Positions 28,586-36,830 of a stretch of DNA of 64,000 bases are shown piece after piece. Under the pieces are notes generated by a model, which saw only the letters and a list, made by a program, of their open reading frames with translations, had not been told where the DNA came from and did no database searches. How positions within the stretch are numbered: position 1 is the stretch's first letter; each line of letters starts with the position of its first letter. The position numbers and the translations under genes were made by a program. Source of the stretch: DATBFU01 sp035498405 (lineage in GTDB: Bacteria > Acidobacteriota > Thermoanaerobaculia > UBA5066 > Gp7-AA6); assembly GCA_035498405.1 (NCBI GenBank), contig DATKAE010000110.1, positions 9,040 through 73,039 of the forward strand, written 5' to 3'.

Positions 28586-30178
28586 CTACCTCTTGGCGGG
28601 CTCCTGGGGCACGGGCTTGCGCGGCAGCATGCCGTCCCGCATCGCGGCCTGCCAGACGAAGCACGCGATCACGACCGACGCCTGCATCAGGTCTTTGGGC
28701 GGCAGCCGCTCGAAGGTGTCCAGGTTGGTGTGATGCGTCCAGCCCTCGTACTGCAGCTCGTCCTGAATGAACTGGAACCCGGGCAGGCCCACGCCGTCGA
28801 AGGACTCGTGATCCGAGCCCGTGGTATCGCGCATCGTGATGGTCGTCACGCCGAGGTCCTTCAACGGCGCGATCCAGCTCTCGAAGACCGGGACGACCGC
28901 CGCGTTCTTCTCGGCGTAGATACCGCGGACCCTCCCCGCTCCGTTGTCGAGGTTGAAATAGGCGGCGAGTTTCGCGTGCTCGGGCTTGACCGAGATCGGC
29001 CACGTCGGCTTGCGGCGCCATTCGGGCAGCTTCTTCTGCTCCGGATCGGTCGGCTCCGGTCGTGTGGCGAAGTGCGCGGCGACGTAGGCGCGGGAGCCCA
29101 AGAGCCCCTGTTCTTCCCCGGTCCAGAGGGCGATGCGAATCGTCCGGCGCGGCGACACCCCCAGTGCCTTCAGGATGCGCATCGCTTCCATCGTGGCCAC
29201 CACTCCGGCTCCGTCGTCGGTTGCTCCGGTCCCGGCGTGCCAGGAGTCCAGATGCGCCCCCAGCATGACGATCTCGCCCTTCTTGTCCGTTCCGGGGAGC
29301 TCCGCGAGAGTGTTGACCTGCATCGGATCGCCGTCCAGAAACTTCGCCCGGACGTCCAGCTCGAGCTCGACGTCGATACCCCGATCGAGCAGGCGTGCGA
29401 TCCGGCCGAAGTGCTCGACCGCCATCACCAGGCTCGGAACGGGACTCGGCTCTTCTCCCGTCCTCCACGAACCGGCCGCCTGGACCGTCAACACCCCGTC
29501 GCGGCGGCTCGGCGAGACCACCGCCAGCGCCTTTTCCCCGGCGAAAAACCTGGTTGCCGCGTTGCGCTGCTCGCGACGCTTCCGGTAGACCTCGCGATTG
29601 ACTTGCCGTGGTCCCGGCTCAATCTGGAACTCGAAGAGCTCCTCGAGCGCCTTCGCGTCATAGCGCTCCGCTTGGGCATTCTCCAACTTGGGGTCGGGCG
29701 GGTCGCCGAAAAAGACGATGCGGCCCGCGAGCTTTCCCTTGAACTTCTCGAGCTCGTCCGGGTTCGCCGCGGTCACGCGGACGGCCTTCCCGCGCACGGC
29801 GCCGCCCGTGCCGGGAGTCCACGCCTCCGGCAGCGCCAGAAGCTCGGCCACGTCCGGAGAGAGCATTCGGACGGCGCTCTGCTCGTATTCCCATCCCCGC
29901 CCGAAGGGACCCCAGCTCTCCAGCCGCGCGTTCGAGAGCCCCCAGGAGGCGAGCTTTTGCCGGGCCCACTCGTTGGCGCGCTTCAGGTTCGGGGACCCCG
30001 TCAGCCGCGGGCCAATCCCGTCGGTCAGCTCGCTCGCCAGCTGCATGACGTTCGAATTCCGGAATCCCTCTTCGCGGATCCGGGTGATGGTCTCCAGATC
30101 GACCCGTTCCTCGGCAGGAAGCGGCGCGGCCGACAAGGCGGTCGAGACGGCGAGCAGGCCGGCGAGGATGGACTTCAC
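28586..30178 (-). CDS. secreted M28-family zinc peptidase
   Basis: 530 residues. A signal peptide (VKSILAGLLAVSTALSAAPLPA) precedes a protease-associated-type insert. The M28 core then has VMLGAHLDSWHAGTGATDD (His and Asp ligands), WTGEEQGLLGS (catalytic/ligand Glu), FNLDNGAG and the late THHTNLDTFE (His). It is a complete set for a two-zinc aminopeptidase/carboxypeptidase Q-like enzyme. The start is GTG 30176-30178 behind a perfect AAGGAGG; an earlier start would add a non-hydrophobic extension. Stands alone between the EgtD gene and the amt promoter. Confidence 0.9.
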   Translation of the reverse strand: MKSILAGLLAVSTALSAAPLPAEERVDLETITRIREEGFRNSNVMQLASELTDGIGPRLTGSPNLKRANEWARQKLASWGLSNARLESWGPFGRGWEYEQSAVRMLSPDVAELLALPEAWTPGTGGAVRGKAVRVTAANPDELEKFKGKLAGRIVFFGDPPDPKLENAQAERYDAKALEELFEFQIEPGPRQVNREVYRKRREQRNAATRFFAGEKALAVVSPSRRDGVLTVQAAGSWRTGEEPSPVPSLVMAVEHFGRIARLLDRGIDVELELDVRAKFLDGDPMQVNTLAELPGTDKKGEIVMLGAHLDSWHAGTGATDDGAGVVATMEAMRILKALGVSPRRTIRIALWTGEEQGLLGSRAYVAAHFATRPEPTDPEQKKLPEWRRKPTWPISVKPEHAKLAAYFNLDNGAGRVRGIYAEKNAAVVPVFESWIAPLKDLGVTTITMRDTTGSDHESFDGVGLPGFQFIQDELQYEGWTHHTNLDTFERLPPKDLMQASVVIACFVWQAAMRDGMLPRKPVPQEPAKR

Positions 30179-30257
30179 GCGTTCCTCCTTCGCTTGTGCA
30201 AACGGGCGCACGCTACCACGGCGAAACCGGAGCGCCAACGAGACGGAGGCGGCGCGG

Positions 30258-31250
30258 TCAGTCCGCGACGAAGAGGGTGAGCGCGAATCTCGCCTCGGGC
30301 TCGATCCATTGACCCGCGCCGCGCAGGTCCGCGCCCGTCCCCAGCCGCAGGAGCTCGCCCGGCTCGTACTTGTACGAGCTCTCGGTCCAGATCGTCTCTC
30401 CGGCCTCGAGACGGAGACTCAGATCGGCGCGGGGGATGACGACTTCCTGCGCGCGGCGCGAGACCAGGTGCATCTCCACGCGCCGCTCGAGCCGGTTCCA
30501 GACGGCGCGGTGTTCGAAGGCGGCGAGATCGAAGTCGGCGAGCAGCTCCGTGTTGATCCGCCGCAATAGGTTCTTGTTGAACGCGGCCGTGACCCCGAGC
30601 GGGTCGTCGTAGGCCAGCAGCAGCTCCGCCTCGGGTTTCACCAGGTCGGCCCCGAGCAGCAGCGCGTCGCCCGGACGCAGGGCGCGGCGAATCTCCTGGA
30701 GAAACTCCTCGGAATGCGGCGGGTCGAAGTTGCCGATGTTGGAGCCGAGGAAGAGCACGAGCAGCGCCGATTCGGCCGGCCGCTCGCGGGCCGCGCGGCG
30801 CAACCCCTCCTCGTAGGTCGCCCGATGCCCGACGACCGAAACGTGCTCGATTCCCCCGAGGTTCTTTTCCGAGAGCTCGAGGGCGGCCGGCGAAATGTCG
30901 ATCAGATGAACCGGGATGGGCCGCTGCCGCTTGCGAAGCTCTCGCGCGATCATCGAGACCTTCTCCCCGCTTCCGCAGCCGAGCTCGACCAGGCTCACGG
31001 GACCGGGAATCCCGGACACCATCTCCCCGCCGTAGCGGGAAAGCAAACGCCCCTCCGAACGCGTGATTCGGTACCAGGGAAGCAGACAAATGGCCTCGAA
31101 GAGGGCCGATCCCAGGGCGTCGTAGAGGTACTTGGACTGAAGCTGCCGGGGTGAGAGCCTCAGGTCGCGGCGGACGTCCTCGGCGAAGTCGCGCACCGAC
31201 TCGGCGGAGGGGACGGCCAGGCGCGACGGCAGGCTCACGACTTCACGCAT
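30258..31250 (-). CDS. egtD: L-histidine N-alpha-methyltransferase
   Basis: 330 residues, the family length. Motifs in order are YLYDALGSALFEAI (41-54), VELGCGSGEK (88-97, AdoMet site), FLGSNIGNF (167-175), LLGADLVKP and LAYDDPLGVTAAFN (about 212-225). The C-terminal WTESSYKY region carries the Glu/Ser that bind the histidine imidazole in known EgtD. It makes hercynine by trimethylating histidine in ergothioneine synthesis. The ATG lies inside the egtB 3' end (16-base overlap), so the pair is coupled. Confidence 0.95.
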   Translation of the reverse strand: MREVVSLPSRLAVPSAESVRDFAEDVRRDLRLSPRQLQSKYLYDALGSALFEAICLLPWYRITRSEGRLLSRYGGEMVSGIPGPVSLVELGCGSGEKVSMIARELRKRQRPIPVHLIDISPAALELSEKNLGGIEHVSVVGHRATYEEGLRRAARERPAESALLVLFLGSNIGNFDPPHSEEFLQEIRRALRPGDALLLGADLVKPEAELLLAYDDPLGVTAAFNKNLLRRINTELLADFDLAAFEHRAVWNRLERRVEMHLVSRRAQEVVIPRADLSLRLEAGETIWTESSYKYEPGELLRLGTGADLRGAGQWIEPEARFALTLFVAD

Positions 31251-32569
31251 CGGAACGTCGCGTACACGTACGGGTAGTTGCCGCGAAACCAGTTGCGGAA
31301 GCTCCGCCGCAGCAGCTCCTTCGCCGTTGCCGGTGAACCGCCCTTCAGGACGAAGTGCTTCCCGTCGAAGAAATCCGACGAGTAGACCGGATAGGAAGGC
31401 ATCGGCTCGAATCCCGGGAATCCGGAGAAGACCGTCGAGGTCCACTCCCAGCCGTTGCCGAGCAGGTCGTGAACACCCCAGGCGCTGGCGCCGCGCGCGT
31501 GGGAGCCCACGGGCACCGGATCGGGACGCTCGAAGTCGAAGTTGCCGCGGGTCGCGTCCGGCTCCTCCTCGCCCCAGGGATAGGAGCGCTCGAGGCCCTC
31601 CGGCGTGCCGTAGGCCGCGCGGTGAAACTCCGCCTCCGTGGGGAGGCGTTTCCCCTTCCAGCGCGAGTAAGCCGACGCCTCGGCCTGCGAGACATAGACC
31701 GGCCAGGCCTCCGGCAGAGGCACACGCTCCCACAGGCCACGCCAGAACCAACGCCCGCCTTCCCTCTCCCAGAAGATCGGATGCCCCATTCGATTCTCGG
31801 TGCGCCACTGCCAGCTTTCCGGCTCCCACAGGTCCTCGCGCGCGTATCCACCCGCCTCGACGAACTCGAGGAAGTCGCGGTTGGTCACGTCGTACACGTC
31901 GATTTCGAAGGCGGCCACCTCGACGACGTGGCGCGGAAACTCGTTGTCCCACCCGAAGGCGATCTCGTCCCGCCCGGCGCCGAGCGTTGCGCGCCCGGCG
32001 GGGATCCGCGCGGTCACCGGAGCGGGCGCGTTTCCCTTGGCCGCCGGCGGCGGCGCGCCGTCTGGCCGAATCTTCCTGTCATACGGCAGCCGGTGCCACA
32101 TGTACCGAAGCGTCTCCTGGTGCATGGGCTCGTGCTCCAGAATCGTGAACAGGGCGAGCCCGCGACGAAGCACCGGGTTGTCCTCTCGCTCGAGATCTCT
32201 CTTCTCGATCGCCTCGGCCACCGCCCGGTCCGCTTCGGATCCGTAACGTTGAATCGCCTTCCGCTCCGGCCATCCGCCCGAGGTCGAGCCGGGAACGCCG
32301 GACGAGTCCTCGGGATCGATTCCCCTTTCGAAGAGAACCTCGAACTCGGGGTTGATCCCCTTCCGGCCCAGCCCGCGCTTGATGAGCGTGTTGACGCAAA
32401 AGGCCGGCAGATGCCCCTCGTAGAAGCAGATCGGGTTTCGCAGGTCGATCGGCCGGTCGTAGTACGCCTCGGGGCGGACGCTCGCGAAGAGCTCCGCCGA
32501 CCGGCGACGGTTGCACCGGAACCATTCCAGGCTCGCCTGACGGTCCACGGCCATGGCAACGGTTCCCAT
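31235..32569 (-). CDS. egtB: ergothioneine biosynthesis sulfoxide synthase EgtB
   Basis: 444 residues. An N-terminal DinB-like domain has the three-His iron site: YEGHLPAF (His53) and EHEPMHQE (His146, His150). The C-terminal FGE-sulfatase/lectin-like domain has SYPWGEEEPD, VHDLLGNGWEWT and a closing YPYVYATFRCVKS. EgtB joins a thiol donor (cysteine or gamma-glutamylcysteine) to hercynine with oxygen. The first ATG of two in-frame (MGTVAMAVDR) is used. EgtA, EgtC and a C-S lyase are not in the window, so the later steps must use genes elsewhere. Confidence 0.94.
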   Translation of the reverse strand: MGTVAMAVDRQASLEWFRCNRRRSAELFASVRPEAYYDRPIDLRNPICFYEGHLPAFCVNTLIKRGLGRKGINPEFEVLFERGIDPEDSSGVPGSTSGGWPERKAIQRYGSEADRAVAEAIEKRDLEREDNPVLRRGLALFTILEHEPMHQETLRYMWHRLPYDRKIRPDGAPPPAAKGNAPAPVTARIPAGRATLGAGRDEIAFGWDNEFPRHVVEVAAFEIDVYDVTNRDFLEFVEAGGYAREDLWEPESWQWRTENRMGHPIFWEREGGRWFWRGLWERVPLPEAWPVYVSQAEASAYSRWKGKRLPTEAEFHRAAYGTPEGLERSYPWGEEEPDATRGNFDFERPDPVPVGSHARGASAWGVHDLLGNGWEWTSTVFSGFPGFEPMPSYPVYSSDFFDGKHFVLKGGSPATAKELLRRSFRNWFRGNYPYVYATFRCVKS

Positions 32570-32705
32570 GCTATTCCGTATGCCGCGCCGCCGACCGGAG
32601 ATTCCGGCTCCTCGGAAAACGGATTCGTGATTGAATGCCATCGGCGCGCCCGCCCCGCGAGCCCGCTGGGGTTGCGGCCGCAAAACACCATCCGGAGGTG
32701 ACCCG

Positions 32706-33158
32706 ATGAACGAGTCCGACGTTCCCATCGCCAGCAGCCAAACGAGCTCCGCGACGACCGACAGCCGACCCGGGCGCCGTGTTGCGGCCCGGCGCAAGAG
32801 CGCGCCCCGGCCCAAGACCGCGCGCCGCGCGACTCCCTCGACGAAGCGGAAAGGCACCGCGCGGTCCGGCCCGGCCGCGGCCCGGCGCGGAGCCGATCTC
32901 CGCGGGATCCTTCAGACGCTCGCCAACAAGGCCGCCGGCGCGCGCGGACGACTCGCGGCGGCCTCCGGGGAGAGCGCCCGAGCGACCCGGCGCACGTGGC
33001 AGAGGGTCTCCGGCGTCTCGCGCAAGACGATCGACCGCCTCCTGACCGAGTGGAAGCAGATGGACGCGGCCAAGAAGACGCAGTTCATCGCGGCGCTGTT
33101 GACGGCGTTGGCCGCGGCCTCCGCGCCCATCGTGCGCCGCAGCATGAAGAAGAGATAG
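32706..33158 (+). CDS. small basic protein, lysine/arginine-rich N-terminus, unknown
   Basis: 150 residues. Residues about 25-65 are packed with Arg, Lys, Pro and Ala (RRVAARRKSAPRPKTARRA), a histone-tail-like or nucleic-acid-binding composition. A helical stretch follows, then a WKQMDAAKKTQFIAALLTAL segment and a C-terminal RRSMKKR. The ATG is behind a good GGAGGTG. Divergent from egtB. No family recognised; a chromatin-associated role is possible but only from composition. Confidence 0.6.
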   Translation: MNESDVPIASSQTSSATTDSRPGRRVAARRKSAPRPKTARRATPSTKRKGTARSGPAAARRGADLRGILQTLANKAAGARGRLAAASGESARATRRTWQRVSGVSRKTIDRLLTEWKQMDAAKKTQFIAALLTALAAASAPIVRRSMKKR

Positions 33159-33229
33159 CCTCGGCACGGCCCTGCCGCAGCCGGGAAACTTCCCGCGACG
33201 CCCGCCGTAGATTCCGCCGGGAGAACAGT

Positions 33230-35842
33230 TTGAGACGCTTTCTTTCGGTTCTGACGCTCGCCGCCTGTCTCGTGCCGGCCGGCGAGCTTCCCGCCACCAC
33301 TCCGGGCACGGCGCTCGCCCCTCCCTCGACGGGCGGCCTCGCGGTGCTCGACCCGCTGCTTCAGAAGCTGACCAACAACCGGCGGCTGCTCGTCATCGGC
33401 GCCCACCCCGACGACGAGAACACGGCGCTGCTCGCCCTCGTGTCGAGAAAGCTGGGCGGGGAGGCGGCCTATCTCTCCCTGTCGCGGGGCGAAGGGGGCC
33501 AGAACCTGATCGGAGACGAGCTCGGTGTGGGCCTCGGCCTCATCCGCTCGCAGGAATTGATGGCGGCGCGCCGCCTCGACGGGGCGCGCCAATACTTCAC
33601 CCGGGCGTACGACTTCGGGTTCACGCGCTCGCTCGACGAGACCCTGCGCCTCTGGCCGAGGGAGATCCTCCTCGAGGACGCCACCCGCGTCGTTCGGCGC
33701 TTCCGGCCCCAGGTGGTGTTCGCCACGTTCACCGGCACCGACCGCGACGGGCACGGGCAGCACCAGGCCTCCGGGGTGATCGCCCGCGAGGTCTTCCGCG
33801 CGGCAGGGGATCCCGCCGCGCTGCCGCAACTCGCGGCCGAGGGCCTGACTCCGTGGAAGCCCACCACGCTCGTTCGCTCGAATTGGTTCGACCGCGGCTC
33901 CGGGTTTCCGCTCCCGACCGGCGACGTCGAGCCCTTGACCGGACGCTCCTATCAACAGATCGCGATGGCGAGCCGCAGCCTGCACCGTTCGCAGGACATG
34001 GGAATGCTGCAACCGCCCGGCCCCGCTCAGACCGGCGCGATCTGGGAGGAGGGCGGCGCCGGCGCCGAGGCCAAGGATCTCTTCGCCGGCGTGGACACGC
34101 GCCTTCGATCCATTGCCGCCGAAGTGTCCGATCCTTCCCGCCGCGCGCAAGCGCAGGAGCGGCTCGACCGCGTGGAGGCCAAGGCCGTCCAGACCCGCCG
34201 GGAATTGAGCCCGGCCTCGCTCGGCGATGCCGTCGAACCAATCGCGTCGATGCTGGCAGACCTGCGCGCCGCCCGCGCCCTGATGGAAGACTCACCCGGC
34301 GCGCGGATGATCGCCGACGAGAAGATCACCGCCGCCGAGGCCGCGCTGGCGGCCGCCGCCGGCGTGTCCTTGGACGCCCTCGCGGACAGCGAGACCGCCT
34401 GTCCGGGAGAGTCGTTCCCCACGACGGTGAGCATTTGGAATGCCGGGGCGCGCTCGGCCGAGGTCGAATCCGTTTCTCTGGAGAGCCCGGACGGGTGGAG
34501 CGTGCCCGAGAGGCCGGAAGCCGGCCACCCGGTCGAGGCGGGAACGCTCTCCGAGTGGAAGCTCTCGGCGGCCGTTCCCGGAAACACCGCGCCCACGCTC
34601 CCCTACTTCCTGGCGAGGCCCTTGTCGGGAAGCCTCTACGATTGGAGCGGCGTCTCGCCGCTCGTGCGTGGGGAGCCGTTCCAGCGCCCCCCGCTTTTCG
34701 CCGTCGCCCGGGTCCACATCGGCGCGCAGACGATTCGGCTCGCGCGCGAAGTGACGTATCGCTATCGGGACGAGGCCATCGGCGAGATCCGGCACTCGCT
34801 CCGAGTCGTGCCGCGGGTGGACGTCTCCGTGGAACCCGGTTTGCTCGTCTGGCCGCTCGAGCGCCGGCAGGCGAGACCGGTCGAAGTGACGTTGGTCTCC
34901 AACTGCCGCGAGCCGGTCGCCGGCTCCGTGGAGGTCTCGACTCCGCCCGGCTGGTCGAAACCCAAGCCCATCGCCTTCTCCCTCGCCAAGAAAGGCGAGC
35001 GGGCGCTCGTGGAAATTCCCCTCCCCCCGCCCGCCCGGCCCGCAGCCGGGCGCTTCGAGATTCCGGTGACCGCCGTGACGGCCGCTGGCCAGTCGTTTGC
35101 GACGAGCATCCGGTTGATCGATTACGAGCACATCCGCCCGACACCCTTGCCGCGGCCGAGCCAAATCGCTCTCACTGCGCTCGACCTGAAGCTGCCGACG
35201 CTCCGCTCCGTCGGTTACGTCCGCGGCGCCTCGGATCGCGTTCCCGAGGCGCTCGCGGCGATCGGGATTCCCGTCCGTGTGCTCGACGAAGCGGATCTCG
35301 AGCACGGCGACTTTTCGCCTTACGACGCGATCGTCATCGGGAGCCGCGCCTACGAAACGGAGCCGGCCCTGGCGAAAGCCAACGCGCGCCTGCTCGACTA
35401 CGTGCGCGGAGGGGGCCTCCTCATCGTGCAGTACCAGCAGTACCCCTTCATCGAGGGCGGCTTCGCGCCGGCCAGGCTCGAGATCGCCCGACCCCACGAC
35501 CGCATTACCGACGAAACGGCGAAGGTCGCCGCTCTCGAGCCGAAACATCCCATCCTGACGACGCCCAATCCCATCGGGGAAGGCGACTGGGACGGGTGGG
35601 TTCAGGAGCGAGGCCTCTACTACGCGCACGAGTGGGACCCCTCGTTCACCGCGCTCCTCGAGATGGCGGATCCCGGCGGGCCGGCGCAGCGCGGCGGGCT
35701 TCTCGTCTCGACCGTGGGCGCGGGCCACTACGTCTACACGGGCCTCGCCTTCTTCCGGCAGCTGCCGGCGGGCGTGCCGGGCGCCTACCGTCTCTTCGCC
35801 AACCTGCTCGCCTGGCGGGCCCGGCCGGGACGGGCCGGCTAG
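33230..35842 (+). CDS. secreted PIG-L family deacetylase with CARDB-like and C-terminal domains
   Basis: 870 residues. A signal peptide (LRRFLSVLTLAACLVPAGE) is followed by the deacetylase domain with AHPDDE (58-63) and HGQHQA (175-180), the zinc site of PIG-L/LmbE enzymes. The middle region (about 375-680) is beta-rich and looks like CARDB-type sandwich domains. The last 180 residues hold a Rossmann-like unit (YDAIVIGSRAYE, GGGLLIVQYQQ). The family removes acetyl from amino sugars or cysteinyl glycosides; here the extracellular location points to glycan. The TTG start follows GGGAGA at 6 bases. Stands between the basic protein and the DUF4412 gene. Confidence 0.85.
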   Translation: MRRFLSVLTLAACLVPAGELPATTPGTALAPPSTGGLAVLDPLLQKLTNNRRLLVIGAHPDDENTALLALVSRKLGGEAAYLSLSRGEGGQNLIGDELGVGLGLIRSQELMAARRLDGARQYFTRAYDFGFTRSLDETLRLWPREILLEDATRVVRRFRPQVVFATFTGTDRDGHGQHQASGVIAREVFRAAGDPAALPQLAAEGLTPWKPTTLVRSNWFDRGSGFPLPTGDVEPLTGRSYQQIAMASRSLHRSQDMGMLQPPGPAQTGAIWEEGGAGAEAKDLFAGVDTRLRSIAAEVSDPSRRAQAQERLDRVEAKAVQTRRELSPASLGDAVEPIASMLADLRAARALMEDSPGARMIADEKITAAEAALAAAAGVSLDALADSETACPGESFPTTVSIWNAGARSAEVESVSLESPDGWSVPERPEAGHPVEAGTLSEWKLSAAVPGNTAPTLPYFLARPLSGSLYDWSGVSPLVRGEPFQRPPLFAVARVHIGAQTIRLAREVTYRYRDEAIGEIRHSLRVVPRVDVSVEPGLLVWPLERRQARPVEVTLVSNCREPVAGSVEVSTPPGWSKPKPIAFSLAKKGERALVEIPLPPPARPAAGRFEIPVTAVTAAGQSFATSIRLIDYEHIRPTPLPRPSQIALTALDLKLPTLRSVGYVRGASDRVPEALAAIGIPVRVLDEADLEHGDFSPYDAIVIGSRAYETEPALAKANARLLDYVRGGGLLIVQYQQYPFIEGGFAPARLEIARPHDRITDETAKVAALEPKHPILTTPNPIGEGDWDGWVQERGLYYAHEWDPSFTALLEMADPGGPAQRGGLLVSTVGAGHYVYTGLAFFRQLPAGVPGAYRLFANLLAWRARPGRAG

Positions 35843-35862
35843 CTATATCAACTCTGATATAG
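35843..35862. promoter_or_regulatory. CTATATCA-N4-TGATATAG inverted repeat upstream of DUF4412 gene
   Basis: Perfect 8-base arms (35843-35850 and 35855-35862) around ACTC, starting one base after the PIG-L stop codon and about 100 bases before the next start. The AT-rich arms in a GC-rich chromosome suggest an operator, perhaps for a PadR-like or similar dimeric regulator; as an RNA hairpin it would be weak. Confidence 0.45.
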
Positions 35863-35959
35863 TTGGGACCTCGGCCTCGGGGCCCGGCGCGGCTGGACCT
35901 GCGCCGCCCGGCGTGCGACAATGCCGTCCCGCCGCCACTTCACCAAGGAGGGATGACCC

Positions 35960-36829
35960 GTGAGGATTCTCCGCATCGCCGCGCTCGCGCTCCTCGTCTC
36001 CCGCGCCTCGGCCTTCGCCCAGACCGAGGGCATCGCCGAGTTCCGGGGCACCGTCCACACCGACAAGAACCAGACGATCCCCTCCCAGGGAAAGGTTTAC
36101 CTCTCGAAGGCCGCCGTGCGGGTCGAGTGGGAAACCGATTTGCGGGAGGTGGCCAAGGATCGAAAGGAATCGGGCAAGTCGAGCGGCATGCCGGAGCAAT
36201 TCCGGATGGTGATGATCCAGAAGCTCGCCGAGCCGGACCATATCTACATCGTCAACGACGTACGAAAGACCTACGCCGTCGAAACGACCGGCACGAAGCG
36301 CGAAAAGACGACGCCCGAGCGGACCTGGAAGGTCCAGAGGCTCGGGCGCGACACGGTCGCCGGCTTCTCCTGCGAGAAGGCCCTGCTGACGGCGCAGGAC
36401 GGCGACCAGACCGAGGTCTGCATCACCAGCGAGCTCTCCCCGTCGAGCGCCTGGCTAACGGCCTGGAACCGCCGCGAGGAGCAGGCCTCTCCGCTCAAGG
36501 CGCTCAAGGACGCGGGCCTTTCGGGCTTCCCCGTCCGGTGGATCTTCCGGCACAAGGGTTCAAAGGACACTTCCTCCTCGGTCGAGCTCGTCCGCTTCGA
36601 CCGGAAATCCGTCTCCGCATCCTTCTTCGAGATTCCGCCGGGCTACCGGAAGGTCGACTCCGCGATGGAGACCTACGCCATGACACCCGAGCAGGAGAAG
36701 GCGATGCAGGATGCGCGCAAGCGAATGCAGGAGGCGCTCGACAAGATGACTCCCGAGCAGCGCAAGCAGTACGAAGAGCTGATGCGCCAGCAGGGAGGGG
36801 CGCTGGCACCGACGCCACCCTCTCGATAA
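35960..36829 (+). CDS. DUF4412-like secreted protein
   Basis: 289 residues. Signal peptide ends near AFAQ (about 20). The body pattern, MIQKLAEPDHIYIVNDVRKTY, then RDTVAGFSCEKALL and PVRWIFRH, is that of the DUF4412 group, secreted beta-rich proteins of unknown role. The C-terminus is a 50-residue charged helix (EQEKAMQDARKRMQEALDKM), likely coiled coil. GTG at 35960 lies about 8 bases after AAGGAGG; the earlier ATG is out of frame. Only one base separates its stop from the patatin gene, so the two are one transcript. Confidence 0.75.
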   Translation: MRILRIAALALLVSRASAFAQTEGIAEFRGTVHTDKNQTIPSQGKVYLSKAAVRVEWETDLREVAKDRKESGKSSGMPEQFRMVMIQKLAEPDHIYIVNDVRKTYAVETTGTKREKTTPERTWKVQRLGRDTVAGFSCEKALLTAQDGDQTEVCITSELSPSSAWLTAWNRREEQASPLKALKDAGLSGFPVRWIFRHKGSKDTSSSVELVRFDRKSVSASFFEIPPGYRKVDSAMETYAMTPEQEKAMQDARKRMQEALDKMTPEQRKQYEELMRQQGGALAPTPPSR

Positions 36830-36830
36830 G

